A stretch of DNA of 64,000 bases from CAWDLX01 sp963753485 (GCA_963753485.1 CAVWCL010000018.1:136097-200096); one strand, 5' to 3'; counted from the first letter of the stretch, positions 16,446 to 26,205 are shown. The notes: a model not told the origin generated them from the sequence alone. A program made the numbers and translations.

Positions 16446-18272
16446 TCAAACGCTGAATGCCTCGAGCAGCGCGCGCACCGTCACCACCACCTCGCCGGAC
16501 GCGCTCGTCGCCGAAGCACGAGGCGCGATGATGACTCCACTGACCAAGGGCTGGATCTCGGCCACGAGATGGACGGCCAGATCGAGCCCGATCCGGTCGG
16601 CGGCGCCGCGAGCCCCATGCAGGGTCGCCATGGTCGAGTCCGGGATGATAACGTCCGGCACCTCGTGCGCGAGGTAGTCCGCCCGGTCGAAGTCGGTCAG
16701 GGGCGCGACGGTGGCGTAGACCGGCGCCCGCCCGCCGACCGCGTCGACCAGGCGCCGGAGCCCGTCGGCCTCATACACCGGGCGGGTCACGAGGAAATTC
16801 ACGCCGCGTTCGAGCTTGGCCAGGGTCCGGGCCTGTTCGTGGTCGGGGTCGTGACTACCCGGGTTCATCCGGGCTCCGATCTCGAACTCGGTCTTCGCCG
16901 GCACCGGGAGTCCGTAGTGGTCGCGACCGGAGTTGAGACCGCTCAGGAGCCCGACCAGGCCGATCGAGTCGAGATCCCAAACTCCGTCGATGTGGGGATA
17001 GTCACCGCGCAGCGGCGGCGAGCCGGTCTCGCAGACGACGCGCCGCAAGCCGAGCGCGTGGGCTCCCAACAGGTCTGCCTGCAGCACCACACCTGCCCGG
17101 TCCCACGTCGTGACAGCCGCCATCGTCTCGACCTCGAGACGTTCATGCAGGTGCAGGGCGACGTCGATCGGCTTGACCCGAGGCCGGACGCTGTAGGACG
17201 GCACGACGGAGATGAGGTCGACCCCGAGGGCCGCAACCTCGGCCACGGTCCGGACGTACTCGGCAAGACCGTCCACCGGCGGAGCGACCATCTGGACCGC
17301 GAGGAGGCGCCCCGCCCGGGCGACGCGCTGGACCGGAGTCGCGGGTGGCTCGGGCGGGGCGGCCGGCAGGCTGACCACGGCGCCTCCACGCTGGCGGCGG
17401 GTCTGCTCGACCGCCTCGACGGCGGCGGCCAGGGTCGCCGGAGCGGTCCCACAGCAGCCTCCGACCAGGCTCACACCGGCGTCGACGAGCTGAGTTACGT
17501 AGCGGGCGAAGTAGTCGGTGTCGGCGTCGTACTGGAATCGAGCAGGCGCGACCCGCCGTGGCAGTCCAGCGTTGGGTTGGGCCGACAGCGGCCGATCGGT
17601 ATGGCGGCGAAGCTCTCGCACGACTTGAAGCGACCGGTGCGGCCCGATCACGCAGTTGACGCCCAGGGCGGCGACCGGGGACCGCGCCAGCGCCATCGCG
17701 ACTTCCTGGGGCGTGTGGCCCGAGAGCGTACGCGCGTCCGGGCCGAACGCGGCCTGCGCGACGATGGGAATGCGGGCTACAGCCGCAGCGGCATCTACGG
17801 CCTCGACCAACTCATCCAGGTCTCCGAATGTCTCCAGCAGGATGAGGTCGACCCCCCCGTCAGAGAGCACGCGCACCTGGTCCGCCACCGCCTCGGCGCG
17901 TTCCCTCGCGCCGACCTGTGGACGCTGATGCACGCTGACGGCCGGCGACACCGAACCGGCGACCAGAATGGCCCGGCGTGCGGACGAGGCCTCGCGGGCG
18001 ATGCGGACGGCGGCCCGGTTGACCTCCTCCCATTGAGATTCCAGCCCGCGCTCGGCCAGGCGAAGCCGGCTGCCGGCGAACGTGTTCGTCTGGATCATGT
18101 CCACGCCGGCTTCCACATAGCTTATGTGGATGTCTCGGACGAGTTCTGGCCTGGTCAGGTTGAGGCCGGGCAGCGCCTGGTCCAACGCCATCCCGGCGGC
18201 GTGCAGCATGGTTCCCATCGCCCCGTCGCAGACCAGGACGCCGGAGTTCAGCCGTTCGATGAGCGGGGTCAT
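16446..18272 (-). CDS. Bifunctional homocysteine S-methyltransferase / methylenetetrahydrofolate reductase
   Basis: 608 residues. Residues 1-295 are a Zn-dependent homocysteine methyltransferase barrel (LVCDGAMGTML at the start; zinc cysteines in GVNCVIGP and GGCCGTAP). Residues about 320-608 are an MTHFR domain (HALGLRRVVCETGSPP, NFLVTRPVYEADGLRRLVDA). This is the YitJ-type fusion, which can both reduce methylene-THF and methylate homocysteine. With core-MetE it gives a second entry to methionine. The start overlaps the PucR-type regulator by 4 bp. The 127 bp downstream (16319-16445) hold only a weak promoter region. Confidence 0.85.
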   Translation of the reverse strand: MTPLIERLNSGVLVCDGAMGTMLHAAGMALDQALPGLNLTRPELVRDIHISYVEAGVDMIQTNTFAGSRLRLAERGLESQWEEVNRAAVRIAREASSARRAILVAGSVSPAVSVHQRPQVGARERAEAVADQVRVLSDGGVDLILLETFGDLDELVEAVDAAAAVARIPIVAQAAFGPDARTLSGHTPQEVAMALARSPVAALGVNCVIGPHRSLQVVRELRRHTDRPLSAQPNAGLPRRVAPARFQYDADTDYFARYVTQLVDAGVSLVGGCCGTAPATLAAAVEAVEQTRRQRGGAVVSLPAAPPEPPATPVQRVARAGRLLAVQMVAPPVDGLAEYVRTVAEVAALGVDLISVVPSYSVRPRVKPIDVALHLHERLEVETMAAVTTWDRAGVVLQADLLGAHALGLRRVVCETGSPPLRGDYPHIDGVWDLDSIGLVGLLSGLNSGRDHYGLPVPAKTEFEIGARMNPGSHDPDHEQARTLAKLERGVNFLVTRPVYEADGLRRLVDAVGGRAPVYATVAPLTDFDRADYLAHEVPDVIIPDSTMATLHGARGAADRIGLDLAVHLVAEIQPLVSGVIIAPRASATSASGEVVVTVRALLEAFSV

Positions 18273-19687
18273 AGCTCCCCCAGCGCCGCGAGAATCTCCA
18301 CGGCGACCTCCGCCATCAGCCGCTCCCGGTGGGCGTCCAGCGACAGCCCTGTGATTTCCTCGATGCGCCGGAGACGATAAGTCACCGTATTCGGATGTAT
18401 GTGTAGGCGCTTGGCCGCACGCTGCGGGCTGCCGCTCTCCTCAAAGTACGCGGCGAGCGTCGACAGGAACTCGGCTCCCGCGCCGCCCGGTCCGTCCAGC
18501 AGTCGGCCCAAGACCTCAGTGGCGAACGCCCGCAGGTCCCGCACGTCGGGCACCCTCAGGAAGAGCCGCTCGACGCCGAGCTCACCGAAGGCGGTCACCG
18601 CACCGGCCCGCCCAGTCCGCTCGCTCGCGGCGAGCGCGAGCCGGGCCTCCTGATAGGACCGGGCGATCTCCGCCGCGCCGCGGCACGGACCGCCGATCCC
18701 TACGGCGACCGTATGGACGCGGCGCCGATCGGCGGCGGTGATGCACGCGTCGGCGAGCACCCGGAGCGTGTCGATGCCGTCGCCGACCGAGAGGACGGCG
18801 ACGACCTCGTCGGCCCTCGCCATCACGACGGCGTTCGGCATGGTGCGGGTCGCGACTGCGGCGAGCGACGCGAGCCCCTCGGGGTCGGTTGCGACGAGAC
18901 TCATGACGAAATGGGTCCCTCCGGGCTCGAGCCCGAGGTGCCGGGCCCACACCTGAAGCTCGTCCTCGTCGGCGCCTGCGGGGTGCAGCAGGCCCTCGAA
19001 CAGCTGCTGCCGGGCGCGGCTCGCCGCGGCCTCGACAACGAGGCCCCGGCCCAGCACGACGCCGCAGATCATCGCGGCGTGTTCGATCACCATCAGGCGC
19101 AGGTTCTCGCTGATCTCATGCTCGAGGGCACCCATGGTGATCAGGTAGGCGGCGACGCCATCACCCACGCTGATCGGAGCGAGCACCACCCAGCCGAGTG
19201 CGGAATCGGGGTCCGGCACGGTGAGGACCCTGCGGCTGCGCGCCGCCGCCGCGAGAAGGGTGTTGAGACCCGATCGCCCGGTCTGGTCACGCAGGCGCGT
19301 GAGCAGGTCCTCCGGCGACGCCACCCCCGCCGACGCTGTGATCTCGAGTCCCCGGTCGAGCACGACCACACTCGTCCCGATCGACTCGAACAGCATCTGC
19401 GCGATCGCCGCCAGGTCGGTGGGCTGGGTTCCGAGCGTCGACAGGTAGCCACATGTCCGGACGACCCGCTGCAGATGCGCCGGCTCGTCCCGCGGCCGCC
19501 GACCATCCGCGATCACGGGGGCCGCCACACGCTCGGTAGCGGAGGCCGCGACAGGCACCGTAGGTGCGCGGCCGTTTCTTCCCTGAGCCTGCGGCAGGCC
19601 TTGACGGCCACGTTGCTCGCCGCTGCGTTGCGCTCGGATTGGGACGCTGGAACCCCCGGGTAGAGCCGCGTGAGATCCGGAGCGCAT
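18269..19687 (-). CDS. PucR/CdaR-type transcriptional regulator
   Basis: 472 residues. The C-terminus has the PucR HTH_30 motif (RAAKRLHIHPNTVTYRLRRI followed by EEITGLSL), preceded by a GGDEF-like/CdaR middle domain and a GAF-like sensor (about residues 85-190). The first 60 residues are low-complexity and may not be translated; ATG 19687 has GAAGGTG upstream. It is the first gene of the operon and overlaps the next gene by 4 bp, so it is the obvious local regulator of the one-carbon genes. The effector is unknown. Confidence 0.8.
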   Translation of the reverse strand: MRSGSHAALPGGSSVPIRAQRSGEQRGRQGLPQAQGRNGRAPTVPVAASATERVAAPVIADGRRPRDEPAHLQRVVRTCGYLSTLGTQPTDLAAIAQMLFESIGTSVVVLDRGLEITASAGVASPEDLLTRLRDQTGRSGLNTLLAAAARSRRVLTVPDPDSALGWVVLAPISVGDGVAAYLITMGALEHEISENLRLMVIEHAAMICGVVLGRGLVVEAAASRARQQLFEGLLHPAGADEDELQVWARHLGLEPGGTHFVMSLVATDPEGLASLAAVATRTMPNAVVMARADEVVAVLSVGDGIDTLRVLADACITAADRRRVHTVAVGIGGPCRGAAEIARSYQEARLALAASERTGRAGAVTAFGELGVERLFLRVPDVRDLRAFATEVLGRLLDGPGGAGAEFLSTLAAYFEESGSPQRAAKRLHIHPNTVTYRLRRIEEITGLSLDAHRERLMAEVAVEILAALGEL

Positions 19688-19763
19688 CGGTCACCTTCGC
19701 GATGGCAACGTTCGGCCAATGAATATGCAGCGATCCCGTAGTGGTCAGTCTGACGCCGACGCA

Positions 19764-19797
19764 AGGATACCGGATCCTCGATAACATTGTCAACAAT
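19764..19797 (-). promoter_or_regulatory. Promoter of the PucR-led one-carbon operon with palindrome
   Basis: Minus strand TTGACA (19788-19793), 18 bp, TATCCT (19764-19769), about 75 bp before the start codon. The -35 is embedded in ATTGTCAACAAT (19786-19797), a near-palindrome of GntR-type form (TTGT-N2-ACAA). The same TGTCAAC core occurs at the -35 of other promoters in this window. Confidence 0.55.
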
Positions 19798-21218
19798 CAT
19801 GGCTGAGCATCGGCCTGGGCCAACCACGAGCCGCGATGCTCAGGAACGAAGTAGACCAGCGGAAGCACGGCGACCATAATTACGGCGAAAAGGATGAAGA
19901 TGTGGCCGAGCGTGAGGCCCGGATCCGAGCTGCGCGCGAGCACGGCGGTGGCCACCGAGACCGAGATGATCGCCCCGGCCTGCCGGAACATTCCCCGCAA
20001 CCCGGTGACCGCCGCGACGTCTCCAGGCACGATGCTCATCGAAGCGACATTCGACGCCGGCGCGGCCAGCCCCATGCCGAAGCCGGTGATACCACCGGCA
20101 ATCGAAAGCCAGACATACGGTGACAGGTCGACCGGGATCGAGGCCATTACGAGCAGACCCGCGGCCGTGATGACGAAGCCGAACACCATCGGCCAGCGAT
20201 AGCCGGTCCAGCGCAACGTGTAGGCGGCCAATCCCGCGATCAGCATGATGCCGACGGCCCGCGCTGCGAGCAGCGTGCCCGACTGAACCGTACTCAGCCC
20301 GTACCGGTGGATCGCGTAGAACGGAACCAGCGCGCCGAAGCCCAGTGCTGCGCAACCATAGAGGAAATTGATCAAGTTGAGGACAGCGAACCCCCGTCCC
20401 CGCAACAGCTTCGGCGCGAGGAACGGGTTGTCAGCCCGATTGTTGGTGTGCAGGAACAGCCACAACACCAAGGTACCGAAACTGATCGGCAGCCAGACCG
20501 ACCATGAGGTGAGATGCGTGCCGGGGTTGCCGAGAAGGGTGATCCCGACCATCAGGCTCAACGAGCCGACCCCGAGGATCGCGGCGCCATCAATGTTGAG
20601 GCGAGTTGGCTTTGACTCCTGAGAGTCTCGCGGAATCAGCCACACGGCCAGACCCAGAACCAGGATCCCGTAGGGAACATTGACGAGGAATATCCCCCGC
20701 CATGACCATGCCTCTGTGATCAGGCCACCGAGCACCGGTCCGGCGATGCCGCCGATCGGGTTGATGCTGGTGAAGAGACCGACTGCGCGGTCGCGGTCGG
20801 AGCCGAACTGGTCCGCGACCAGCCCCGAGGCCGACGGAATGAACGCGGCGGCGCCGATGGCCTGGATGGCGCGGAGCACGACAAGCTGGCCTATGCTCTG
20901 GGCCAATGAGCAGCACAACGAGGACGCGACGAAGAGGCCGATGGCCAACAGAAAGATCCGGCGTCGTCCGTAGAGATCACTGATTCGGCCGGCGATCGGG
21001 AGTACGAGCACGCGGCCAAGGTTGGCGACCGTCAGGGTCCAGGCGGCCCAGTTGACCGTGGTGTGCAGGTCGGTCTCGATGTCGGGCAGCGCGGCGGCGA
21101 CGATCGTCTGGTCGACCGAGCTCATCAGCAGAGCGAGCGAGACTACGATGAATACGAGCCGCCGGCGTGGTTGGTGTTCTTCTCCTACTGACTCCGGGGT
21201 GTGGGTTGGCCGAGCCAT
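19797..21218 (-). CDS. MFS transporter, DHA2 (EmrB/QacA) type
   Basis: 473 residues with about 14 hydrophobic helices. Motif A reads GRISDLYGRRRIFLL and motif C-like GIAGPVLGGLITE is present; LMSSVDQTIVAAALPDIETD is the usual first-helix motif. DHA2 proteins are proton antiporters, but members near catabolic genes also import aromatic acids, so import of the methoxylated substrate is possible. It ends directly upstream of the one-carbon operon promoter. The 210 bp upstream (21219-21428) show no gene. Confidence 0.8.
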   Translation of the reverse strand: MARPTHTPESVGEEHQPRRRLVFIVVSLALLMSSVDQTIVAAALPDIETDLHTTVNWAAWTLTVANLGRVLVLPIAGRISDLYGRRRIFLLAIGLFVASSLCCSLAQSIGQLVVLRAIQAIGAAAFIPSASGLVADQFGSDRDRAVGLFTSINPIGGIAGPVLGGLITEAWSWRGIFLVNVPYGILVLGLAVWLIPRDSQESKPTRLNIDGAAILGVGSLSLMVGITLLGNPGTHLTSWSVWLPISFGTLVLWLFLHTNNRADNPFLAPKLLRGRGFAVLNLINFLYGCAALGFGALVPFYAIHRYGLSTVQSGTLLAARAVGIMLIAGLAAYTLRWTGYRWPMVFGFVITAAGLLVMASIPVDLSPYVWLSIAGGITGFGMGLAAPASNVASMSIVPGDVAAVTGLRGMFRQAGAIISVSVATAVLARSSDPGLTLGHIFILFAVIMVAVLPLVYFVPEHRGSWLAQADAQP

Positions 21219-21428
21219 CGACTCACTTGCTGGTCTCTGCCGCGACGACCGCGTACACGATCATCGCTCGGTTGCCCGGCTCGAGCACACCGAGTACCAG
21301 TCGCAAACCGGACCAACGTGAGCTGGTGGCATCGCCAGATGCCGTTCCTGACCGCCAGAGCCGGTTTCTCGACAACTCGGATTCTCCTGCCGTGCAAGGG
21401 ATGTCGGTGCTGCAGCACCCTCAACTCG

Positions 21429-22310
21429 TCAAGATCGACGTCCGGACAGCTCCTCGACGAGCTTGAGCAGCGCGGAGTGGTCCAACCCACCGTCGCCGCG
21501 CGCCTTGAGGGCGGCGACAAGTTGGGCGACCTGTGCACCAAGCGGGATTACGACCCCGGCCTCTCGGGCGGCAGCCATGACGATCCCCATGTCCTTGTCG
21601 TGCAGCTCGATCCGGAAACCGGGCGCAAAGTCTCGCCTGAGCATGCCGGGCCCCTTGCGCGCCAGGACGGTGCTGCCGGCCAGCCCGCCGCCGAGTACGT
21701 TCAACGCCGCGTTCAGGTCGACCCCGTAAGCATCGAGGAAGACGATCGCTTCGGCGACCAGCTCGATGATTCCGGCGACCATGAGCTGGTTGGCCGCCTT
21801 GACCGTCTGCCCGGACCCGGACGGGCCCACATGTACGACGGTCTTGCCGACCGCATCCAGCACCGGTCTGGCGGCGTCGAAATCCTCCGCGCGACCGCCG
21901 ACCATAATCGACAGCACTGCGTCGATCGCGCCCGGCTCACCACCGGAGACCGGCGCGTCAAGCATCCGGAGGCCGGCCTGCTCGGCGGTCGCCGCCAGCT
22001 CCGCCGCCGCATCCGGACGGATCGTGGAGAAGTCGATCACGAGAGTACCGGGGGCCGCATTGGCGAACACGCCGTTGTCTCCAGCCAACACCGCACGCAC
22101 GTCCGGTGAGTCGGGGACCATCGTCGCCACCACGTCGGCACCACGGACTGCCTCAGCAATGCTCTGCGCGGCGTGCCCACCCGCGGCGACGAGGCGGTCG
22201 ACCTTGGGTCGGCTGCGGTTGTAGCCAGCGACCTCGAACCCGGCCTTGACCAGGTTGGTGGACATGGGTCCGCCCATAATGCCAAGGCCAATGAATCCTA
22301 TCCTCTTCAT
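21429..22310 (-). CDS. 2-hydroxy-3-oxopropionate (tartronate semialdehyde) reductase-like
   Basis: 293 residues of the beta-hydroxyacid dehydrogenase family. The NAD(P) loop is GFIGLGIMGGPMSTNLVKAG, the substrate motif is LDAPVSGGEPGA, and the catalytic lysine lies in GQTVKAANQL. Following a hydroxypyruvate isomerase gene with a 4-bp overlap strongly favours the GarR/GlxR role: tartronate semialdehyde to D-glycerate. 3-Hydroxyisobutyrate dehydrogenase is the alternative. Confidence 0.8.
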   Translation of the reverse strand: MKRIGFIGLGIMGGPMSTNLVKAGFEVAGYNRSRPKVDRLVAAGGHAAQSIAEAVRGADVVATMVPDSPDVRAVLAGDNGVFANAAPGTLVIDFSTIRPDAAAELAATAEQAGLRMLDAPVSGGEPGAIDAVLSIMVGGRAEDFDAARPVLDAVGKTVVHVGPSGSGQTVKAANQLMVAGIIELVAEAIVFLDAYGVDLNAALNVLGGGLAGSTVLARKGPGMLRRDFAPGFRIELHDKDMGIVMAAAREAGVVIPLGAQVAQLVAALKARGDGGLDHSALLKLVEELSGRRS

Positions 22311-23155
22311 CGGTGGTCTCCTTCGTGCGCCGCGGCACGGCGCTCAGGAGGCAGCCAGCCCAGGCTTGCCTCGGTGCTCGAGGTCGGTCGGTATTCCAGG
22401 CTCACCCAGCCCGCGTAGCCGTGTGCCTGCAACTCGCCCAGGTACCGGTCCAGCTCGAGCCGGCCGGATCCGGGCTCACCGCGACCGGGCGAGTCAGCAA
22501 TCTGCACATGTGCCGTCTTGCCCGCATACTTGGCGATGGCGGAACTGATGTCGTCGCCGTTTTCGGCCAGATGGTAGAGGTCACACAGGAAGCCGACATT
22601 CTCGGCGCCGCCCGTGCGGACCCGGTCGACCACGGCGACGGCCTGGGCCGCGGTGCGCAGCGGGTACGGTTTGGTGCCGCTGACCGCCTCCACGAGGATG
22701 TTGGCTCCGATTTTGGCGGCGGCCCGCGCCGCCAGCACAAGGTTCTCGGTGCCGACCTCGTCCTGCTCGGCGGCATTGACCCGCTCGACACGATTGCCGT
22801 AGAGCGCGTTGAATGCCTGCACACCCAATCGCTCACCGATGCCGACCGCGACGTCGATGTTGTCGCGGAACTCCGCCCGGCGGGACGGGATCGACAGCAC
22901 CCCGCAGTCCGGGCCGGCCAGATCCCCGGCGAAGAAGTTGAGCCCCACCAGCCGTACGCCCGAGTCGGTGACCGAGGAGACAAACCGGTCCACCGCCGCG
23001 TCGTCTGGAACCGCCTCCGCAAACGGCCACCAGTACTCGATCGCCCGGAATCCGGCAGCGCGCGCGGCCGCGGGCCGGTCCAGTGCCGGCCGCTCCGTGA
23101 ATAGTAGCGAACAGTTGGCCAAATAGCGCAGAGAATGAGCCATGTCAGTCTTCAC
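22307..23155 (-). CDS. Hydroxypyruvate isomerase-like (xylose-isomerase-like TIM barrel)
   Basis: 282 residues from a GTG at 23155, selected because GGAGG lies upstream; ATG 23143 is an alternative. Family features are the start LANCSLLFTERPALDRPAAA, GLNFFAGDL, LVEAVSGTKPYPLRT (metal glutamate) and HVQIADSPGRGEPG (metal ligands). It interconverts hydroxypyruvate and tartronate semialdehyde and hands product to the overlapping reductase. Together they form a glyoxylate or hydroxypyruvate salvage pair; their link to the demethylation pathway is unclear. Confidence 0.8.
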   Translation of the reverse strand: MKTDMAHSLRYLANCSLLFTERPALDRPAAARAAGFRAIEYWWPFAEAVPDDAAVDRFVSSVTDSGVRLVGLNFFAGDLAGPDCGVLSIPSRRAEFRDNIDVAVGIGERLGVQAFNALYGNRVERVNAAEQDEVGTENLVLAARAAAKIGANILVEAVSGTKPYPLRTAAQAVAVVDRVRTGGAENVGFLCDLYHLAENGDDISSAIAKYAGKTAHVQIADSPGRGEPGSGRLELDRYLGELQAHGYAGWVSLEYRPTSSTEASLGWLPPERRAAAHEGDHR

Positions 23156-23242
23156 GTACTCGTTTCCTCCGATCCGTCGCGTCTGCGTGGGACGTGCTGC
23201 GATCGCGCGGCCCACCTCGCCCAACCGCGCGAAGAAGCGAGG

Positions 23243-24268
23243 CTAGATGGCGGCGACGACCGGTTGGGACTGCGACGCGTCGGCGACCTTGCCGTGCAGC
23301 GGGAAGTGACAGGCCACGAATTGCCCTTCCCCGATATCGCGAAGGATTGGTACCTCGTCGGCGCATCTCGCTTGGGCGAAGGCGCATCGGGTGCGGAACC
23401 GGCAACCCGAAGGCGGTGAAATCGGCGAGGGAATCTCGCCCCGCAGAGCGCTTCTCGTCAACGGGGCATCAGGATCGGCTACCGGCACCGCGTCCAGCAG
23501 CGCACGTGAATACGGGTGAGCTGGCCGTTTCGTGACCGCGTTCGAGCTGCCCAGCTCGACGATCTTGCCAAGGTACATCACGGCGATCCGGTCGCTGACG
23601 TTGTACACCACAGATAGATCGTGGGAGATGAAGACCATCGATAGTCCGAAACGGGTCCGCATGTCTTCGAGCAGGTTGAGCACCTGTCCCTGGATCGAGA
23701 CATCCAGCGACGCCACCGGCTCGTCGCAGACGATCAGCTGCGGGCGCAGAACCAGCGCCCGCGCGATCGCCACCCGCTGGCATTGGCCACCGGAGAGCTC
23801 ATGCGCACGTCGATCGCCCACGACCTCCATGTCGAGGCCGACGAGGTCGAACACCTCCTCCACTCGTTCGTCGATCGTCTGCCTCGTCTCGCCGGAGATC
23901 ACCAAGCCCTCGGCGACGATGTTGCGGACCTTGCGGCGTGGGTTCAGGGCCGAGACGGGATCCTGGAAGATCATCTGCATGCGCAGGCGTACCTTGCGGA
24001 ACTCCCCCCGCGGCATGCCGGTGATCTCCCGACCGGCGAAGTGGATGGTGCCGGACGTGGGGGGAAGCAGCTGGAGGATCGCGCGGCCGGTGGTGGACTT
24101 ACCGCATCCGGACTCCCCCACGAGCCCAAGAACCTCTCCGCGCGCGACGTCGAAGGAGATGTCCGACACCGCTTCCAGGGTTGCCCGCGGAAGCCGGAAC
24201 CGCTGGACGAGATGTCGCACGCTCAACAGGGGCTCGTCCCGCACGGGCGGCTCGACGGTCGTCGTCAT
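23243..24268 (-). CDS. Oligopeptide/dipeptide-type ABC transporter ATP-binding protein (OppF/DppF-like)
   Basis: 341 residues. Walker A GLVGESGCGKSTTGRAI, Q-loop MIFQDPVSALNPR, signature LSGGQCQRVAIARAL (with C for the usual Q/R), Walker B LIVCDEPVASLDVS and switch His in FISHDLSV are all present. The C-terminal oligopeptide-type zinc-like region (CRFRTRCAFAQARC) is complete. It overlaps the DppD-like gene by 4 bp. The permeases are 8 kb away at 32464-34379 and the binding protein at 49879. Confidence 0.9.
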   Translation of the reverse strand: MTTTVEPPVRDEPLLSVRHLVQRFRLPRATLEAVSDISFDVARGEVLGLVGESGCGKSTTGRAILQLLPPTSGTIHFAGREITGMPRGEFRKVRLRMQMIFQDPVSALNPRRKVRNIVAEGLVISGETRQTIDERVEEVFDLVGLDMEVVGDRRAHELSGGQCQRVAIARALVLRPQLIVCDEPVASLDVSIQGQVLNLLEDMRTRFGLSMVFISHDLSVVYNVSDRIAVMYLGKIVELGSSNAVTKRPAHPYSRALLDAVPVADPDAPLTRSALRGEIPSPISPPSGCRFRTRCAFAQARCADEVPILRDIGEGQFVACHFPLHGKVADASQSQPVVAAI

Positions 24269-25380
24269 TGTTGACCTACGCGTATGGTCTGGCCGCCGTC
24301 GGACGAATTCATGTCGGCCGCTCCTGACTCATTCAAGTGCTCCACCGGCCAGATGCACCGATACAGATGGATGTCGCTATGGGGATCGTCCGACAGCAGC
24401 GACGGCACCGCCGCACGGCATTCGTCTGTCGCCGCGCTGCAACGTCGCGCGAACCGACATCCGGTACCAAGTTTGGTCAGCCGCGGTGGTGACCCCGCAA
24501 TGGTGTACAGCTTCGCGTGCGGCTCTCCGGCGAGGTCGGGCATGGCCTGGAGAAGTGCGGCCGTGTACCGATGCCTATGGTTCTTGAACAGGACCTTGGT
24601 CGGGCCTTGCTCGACCACCTGACCCGCATACATCACCACGAGATCGTCGGTCCTGCCTGCCACTACGCCCAGGTCGTGAGAGATAATGATCACCGACATC
24701 TTCCGAGCTTCCTGGATCTCCTTGAGGAGGTCGAGGATCTGTTTCTGAACGGTCACGTCGAGCGCCGTCGTCGCCTCGTCCGCGATCAGGACTTTGGGGT
24801 CGCAGCCGAGCGCTGCAGCGATCATGACCCGCTGCCGCATGCCTCCGGACAGTTGGTGCGGGTGCTGGCGAAGTCGCTTCTCCGGTTCCGAGATGCCCAC
24901 CTGCCTGAGGAGGTCGATCGCCCGGGCATTAGCGTCGTCGCGGTTTAGGCCATGGTGGAAACGGATGCCCTCGGTGATCTGCCGACCGATTGGAACGACC
25001 GGGTTGAGCGACGACATTGGGTCCTGGAAGATCAGGGAGATGCCAGCCCCTAGCTTGCGCCGGCGCTCCTTCATGGGCAGTTGGCGGATGTCGACACCCT
25101 CGAGCAGAACCGTGCCCGTCACCGTCGCCGTGCTCGGGCTGATACCCATGAGTGCGCGGACCAGCATGGACTTTCCCGACCCTGACTCACCGACGATACC
25201 GAGCGACTTGCCGTACCCCAGCGTCAACGAGACGTTTTCGACCGGCCGAATGCGCCCCAACGGGGTCTCGATTTCGCAGGTAAGCCCCTCGACCACTAGT
25301 GCCTCGGCGGTCGCGGGCCCCCGCACACCTGCCTCCGGCGCGACCGCAGCAGACATTATGTCCTGGCGATATGTTGTCAT
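24265..25380 (-). CDS. Oligopeptide/dipeptide-type ABC transporter ATP-binding protein (OppD/DppD-like)
   Basis: 371 residues. Walker A GIVGESGSGKSMLVRAL, Q-loop LIFQDPMSSLNPV, signature LSGGMRQRVMIAAAL, Walker B VLIADEATTALDV, and the C-terminal CRFARRCSAATDEC motif are intact. The start could be ATG 25380 or the second ATG 25356, which has AGGA just before it. Forms the nucleotide-binding pair with the next gene. In this context the transporter may carry an aromatic conjugate or a non-peptide substrate. Confidence 0.9.
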   Translation of the reverse strand: MTTYRQDIMSAAVAPEAGVRGPATAEALVVEGLTCEIETPLGRIRPVENVSLTLGYGKSLGIVGESGSGKSMLVRALMGISPSTATVTGTVLLEGVDIRQLPMKERRRKLGAGISLIFQDPMSSLNPVVPIGRQITEGIRFHHGLNRDDANARAIDLLRQVGISEPEKRLRQHPHQLSGGMRQRVMIAAALGCDPKVLIADEATTALDVTVQKQILDLLKEIQEARKMSVIIISHDLGVVAGRTDDLVVMYAGQVVEQGPTKVLFKNHRHRYTAALLQAMPDLAGEPHAKLYTIAGSPPRLTKLGTGCRFARRCSAATDECRAAVPSLLSDDPHSDIHLYRCIWPVEHLNESGAADMNSSDGGQTIRVGQQ

Positions 25381-25431
25381 GTCGAAACCTGCCGCCTCAT
25401 CTCCCGCGATGTTAGGTGCGATGCATAGCTG

Positions 25432-26205
25432 CTACCCAAACATGTGCCGGCCACCGTCGACATGGACGACGGAGCCAGTCACCGCCTGCGACCGGGGCGA
25501 GCAGAGGTACACACACGCCCACGCAATGTCCTCCGGCTGCGGCATCTTGCGCATCGGAAGTGTGGCGGCGAAAGCGGCCTCGTTCTCGGGCGTGTCGGTC
25601 GGATGCGTCTCCAGATCGCGGATCGTCTCGGTGTGGCCCGGATTGATGTCATTCACCGTGATCCCGAACTCACCCAGACCGGCGGCGAGTGACTTCGTCA
25701 GTGTCCGCAGTGCGCCCTTCGCCGACGAGTGCGGAGCGCGGGTCCAGCCACCCACCCAGCCGTCGGGACCGTTCATGTGGATAATGCGCCCCCAGCCGGC
25801 CTCCCGCATTCCCGGTACGAACGCCTTAGCGAGGTACCACGAAGCGGTTAGCTGTTGGTTGAGGTAGTAGTGCCAATCCTCGTTGGTGGTCTCGAAGAAG
25901 CTGCGGTACAGGCGCCGAGCGGCGTTGCTCACATACATGTCCACCCGCCCGAAGCGTTCCTGCGCGACGGCCTTGAGCTCCTCAACGACCGGGAGGTCGC
26001 CGGCGTCACCCATGACCACGGCCGTGGCCGCGCCTAACCGCTGAGCCTCCTTCTCAACGGAGCGGGCTTCCTCCACGTTGGACTTCGTATTGATCATCAC
26101 GTTCGCGCCGCGGGCGGCGAATTCGAGCACGATGGCCCGGCCGATGTTCCGACCCGAGCCCGTGACCAACATTGTCTTGCCTCGAAAATCGAACTCGCCC
26201 TCCAT
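25432..26205 (-). CDS. Short-chain dehydrogenase/reductase-fold protein with altered active site
   Basis: 257 residues from ATG 26205, preceded by AGAGAGG. The NAD(P) loop is VTGSGRNIGRAIVLEF and the NAG-like motif is YVSNAARRL. At the catalytic YxxxK the sequence is HSSAKGALRTLTKSLA, so the tyrosine is replaced by histidine, and the preceding catalytic-serine region reads IIHMNGPDGW. The enzyme therefore may not work as a normal SDR. C-terminal VTGSVVHVDGGRHMFG is standard. It lies between the ABC ATPases and trxB; the substrate is unknown. Confidence 0.75.
   Translation of the reverse strand: MEGEFDFRGKTMLVTGSGRNIGRAIVLEFAARGANVMINTKSNVEEARSVEKEAQRLGAATAVVMGDAGDLPVVEELKAVAQERFGRVDMYVSNAARRLYRSFFETTNEDWHYYLNQQLTASWYLAKAFVPGMREAGWGRIIHMNGPDGWVGGWTRAPHSSAKGALRTLTKSLAAGLGEFGITVNDINPGHTETIRDLETHPTDTPENEAAFAATLPMRKMPQPEDIAWACVYLCSPRSQAVTGSVVHVDGGRHMFG

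Noticed and set aside
16383..18380. A 665-codon plus-strand open frame
   Set aside because: Antisense shadow of the homocysteine methyltransferase-MTHFR fusion, with arginine/glycine-rich low-complexity translation.
21219..21428. A small gene between the MFS and GarR-like genes
   Set aside because: Open frames there are short shadows with no ribosome site or recognisable motif.
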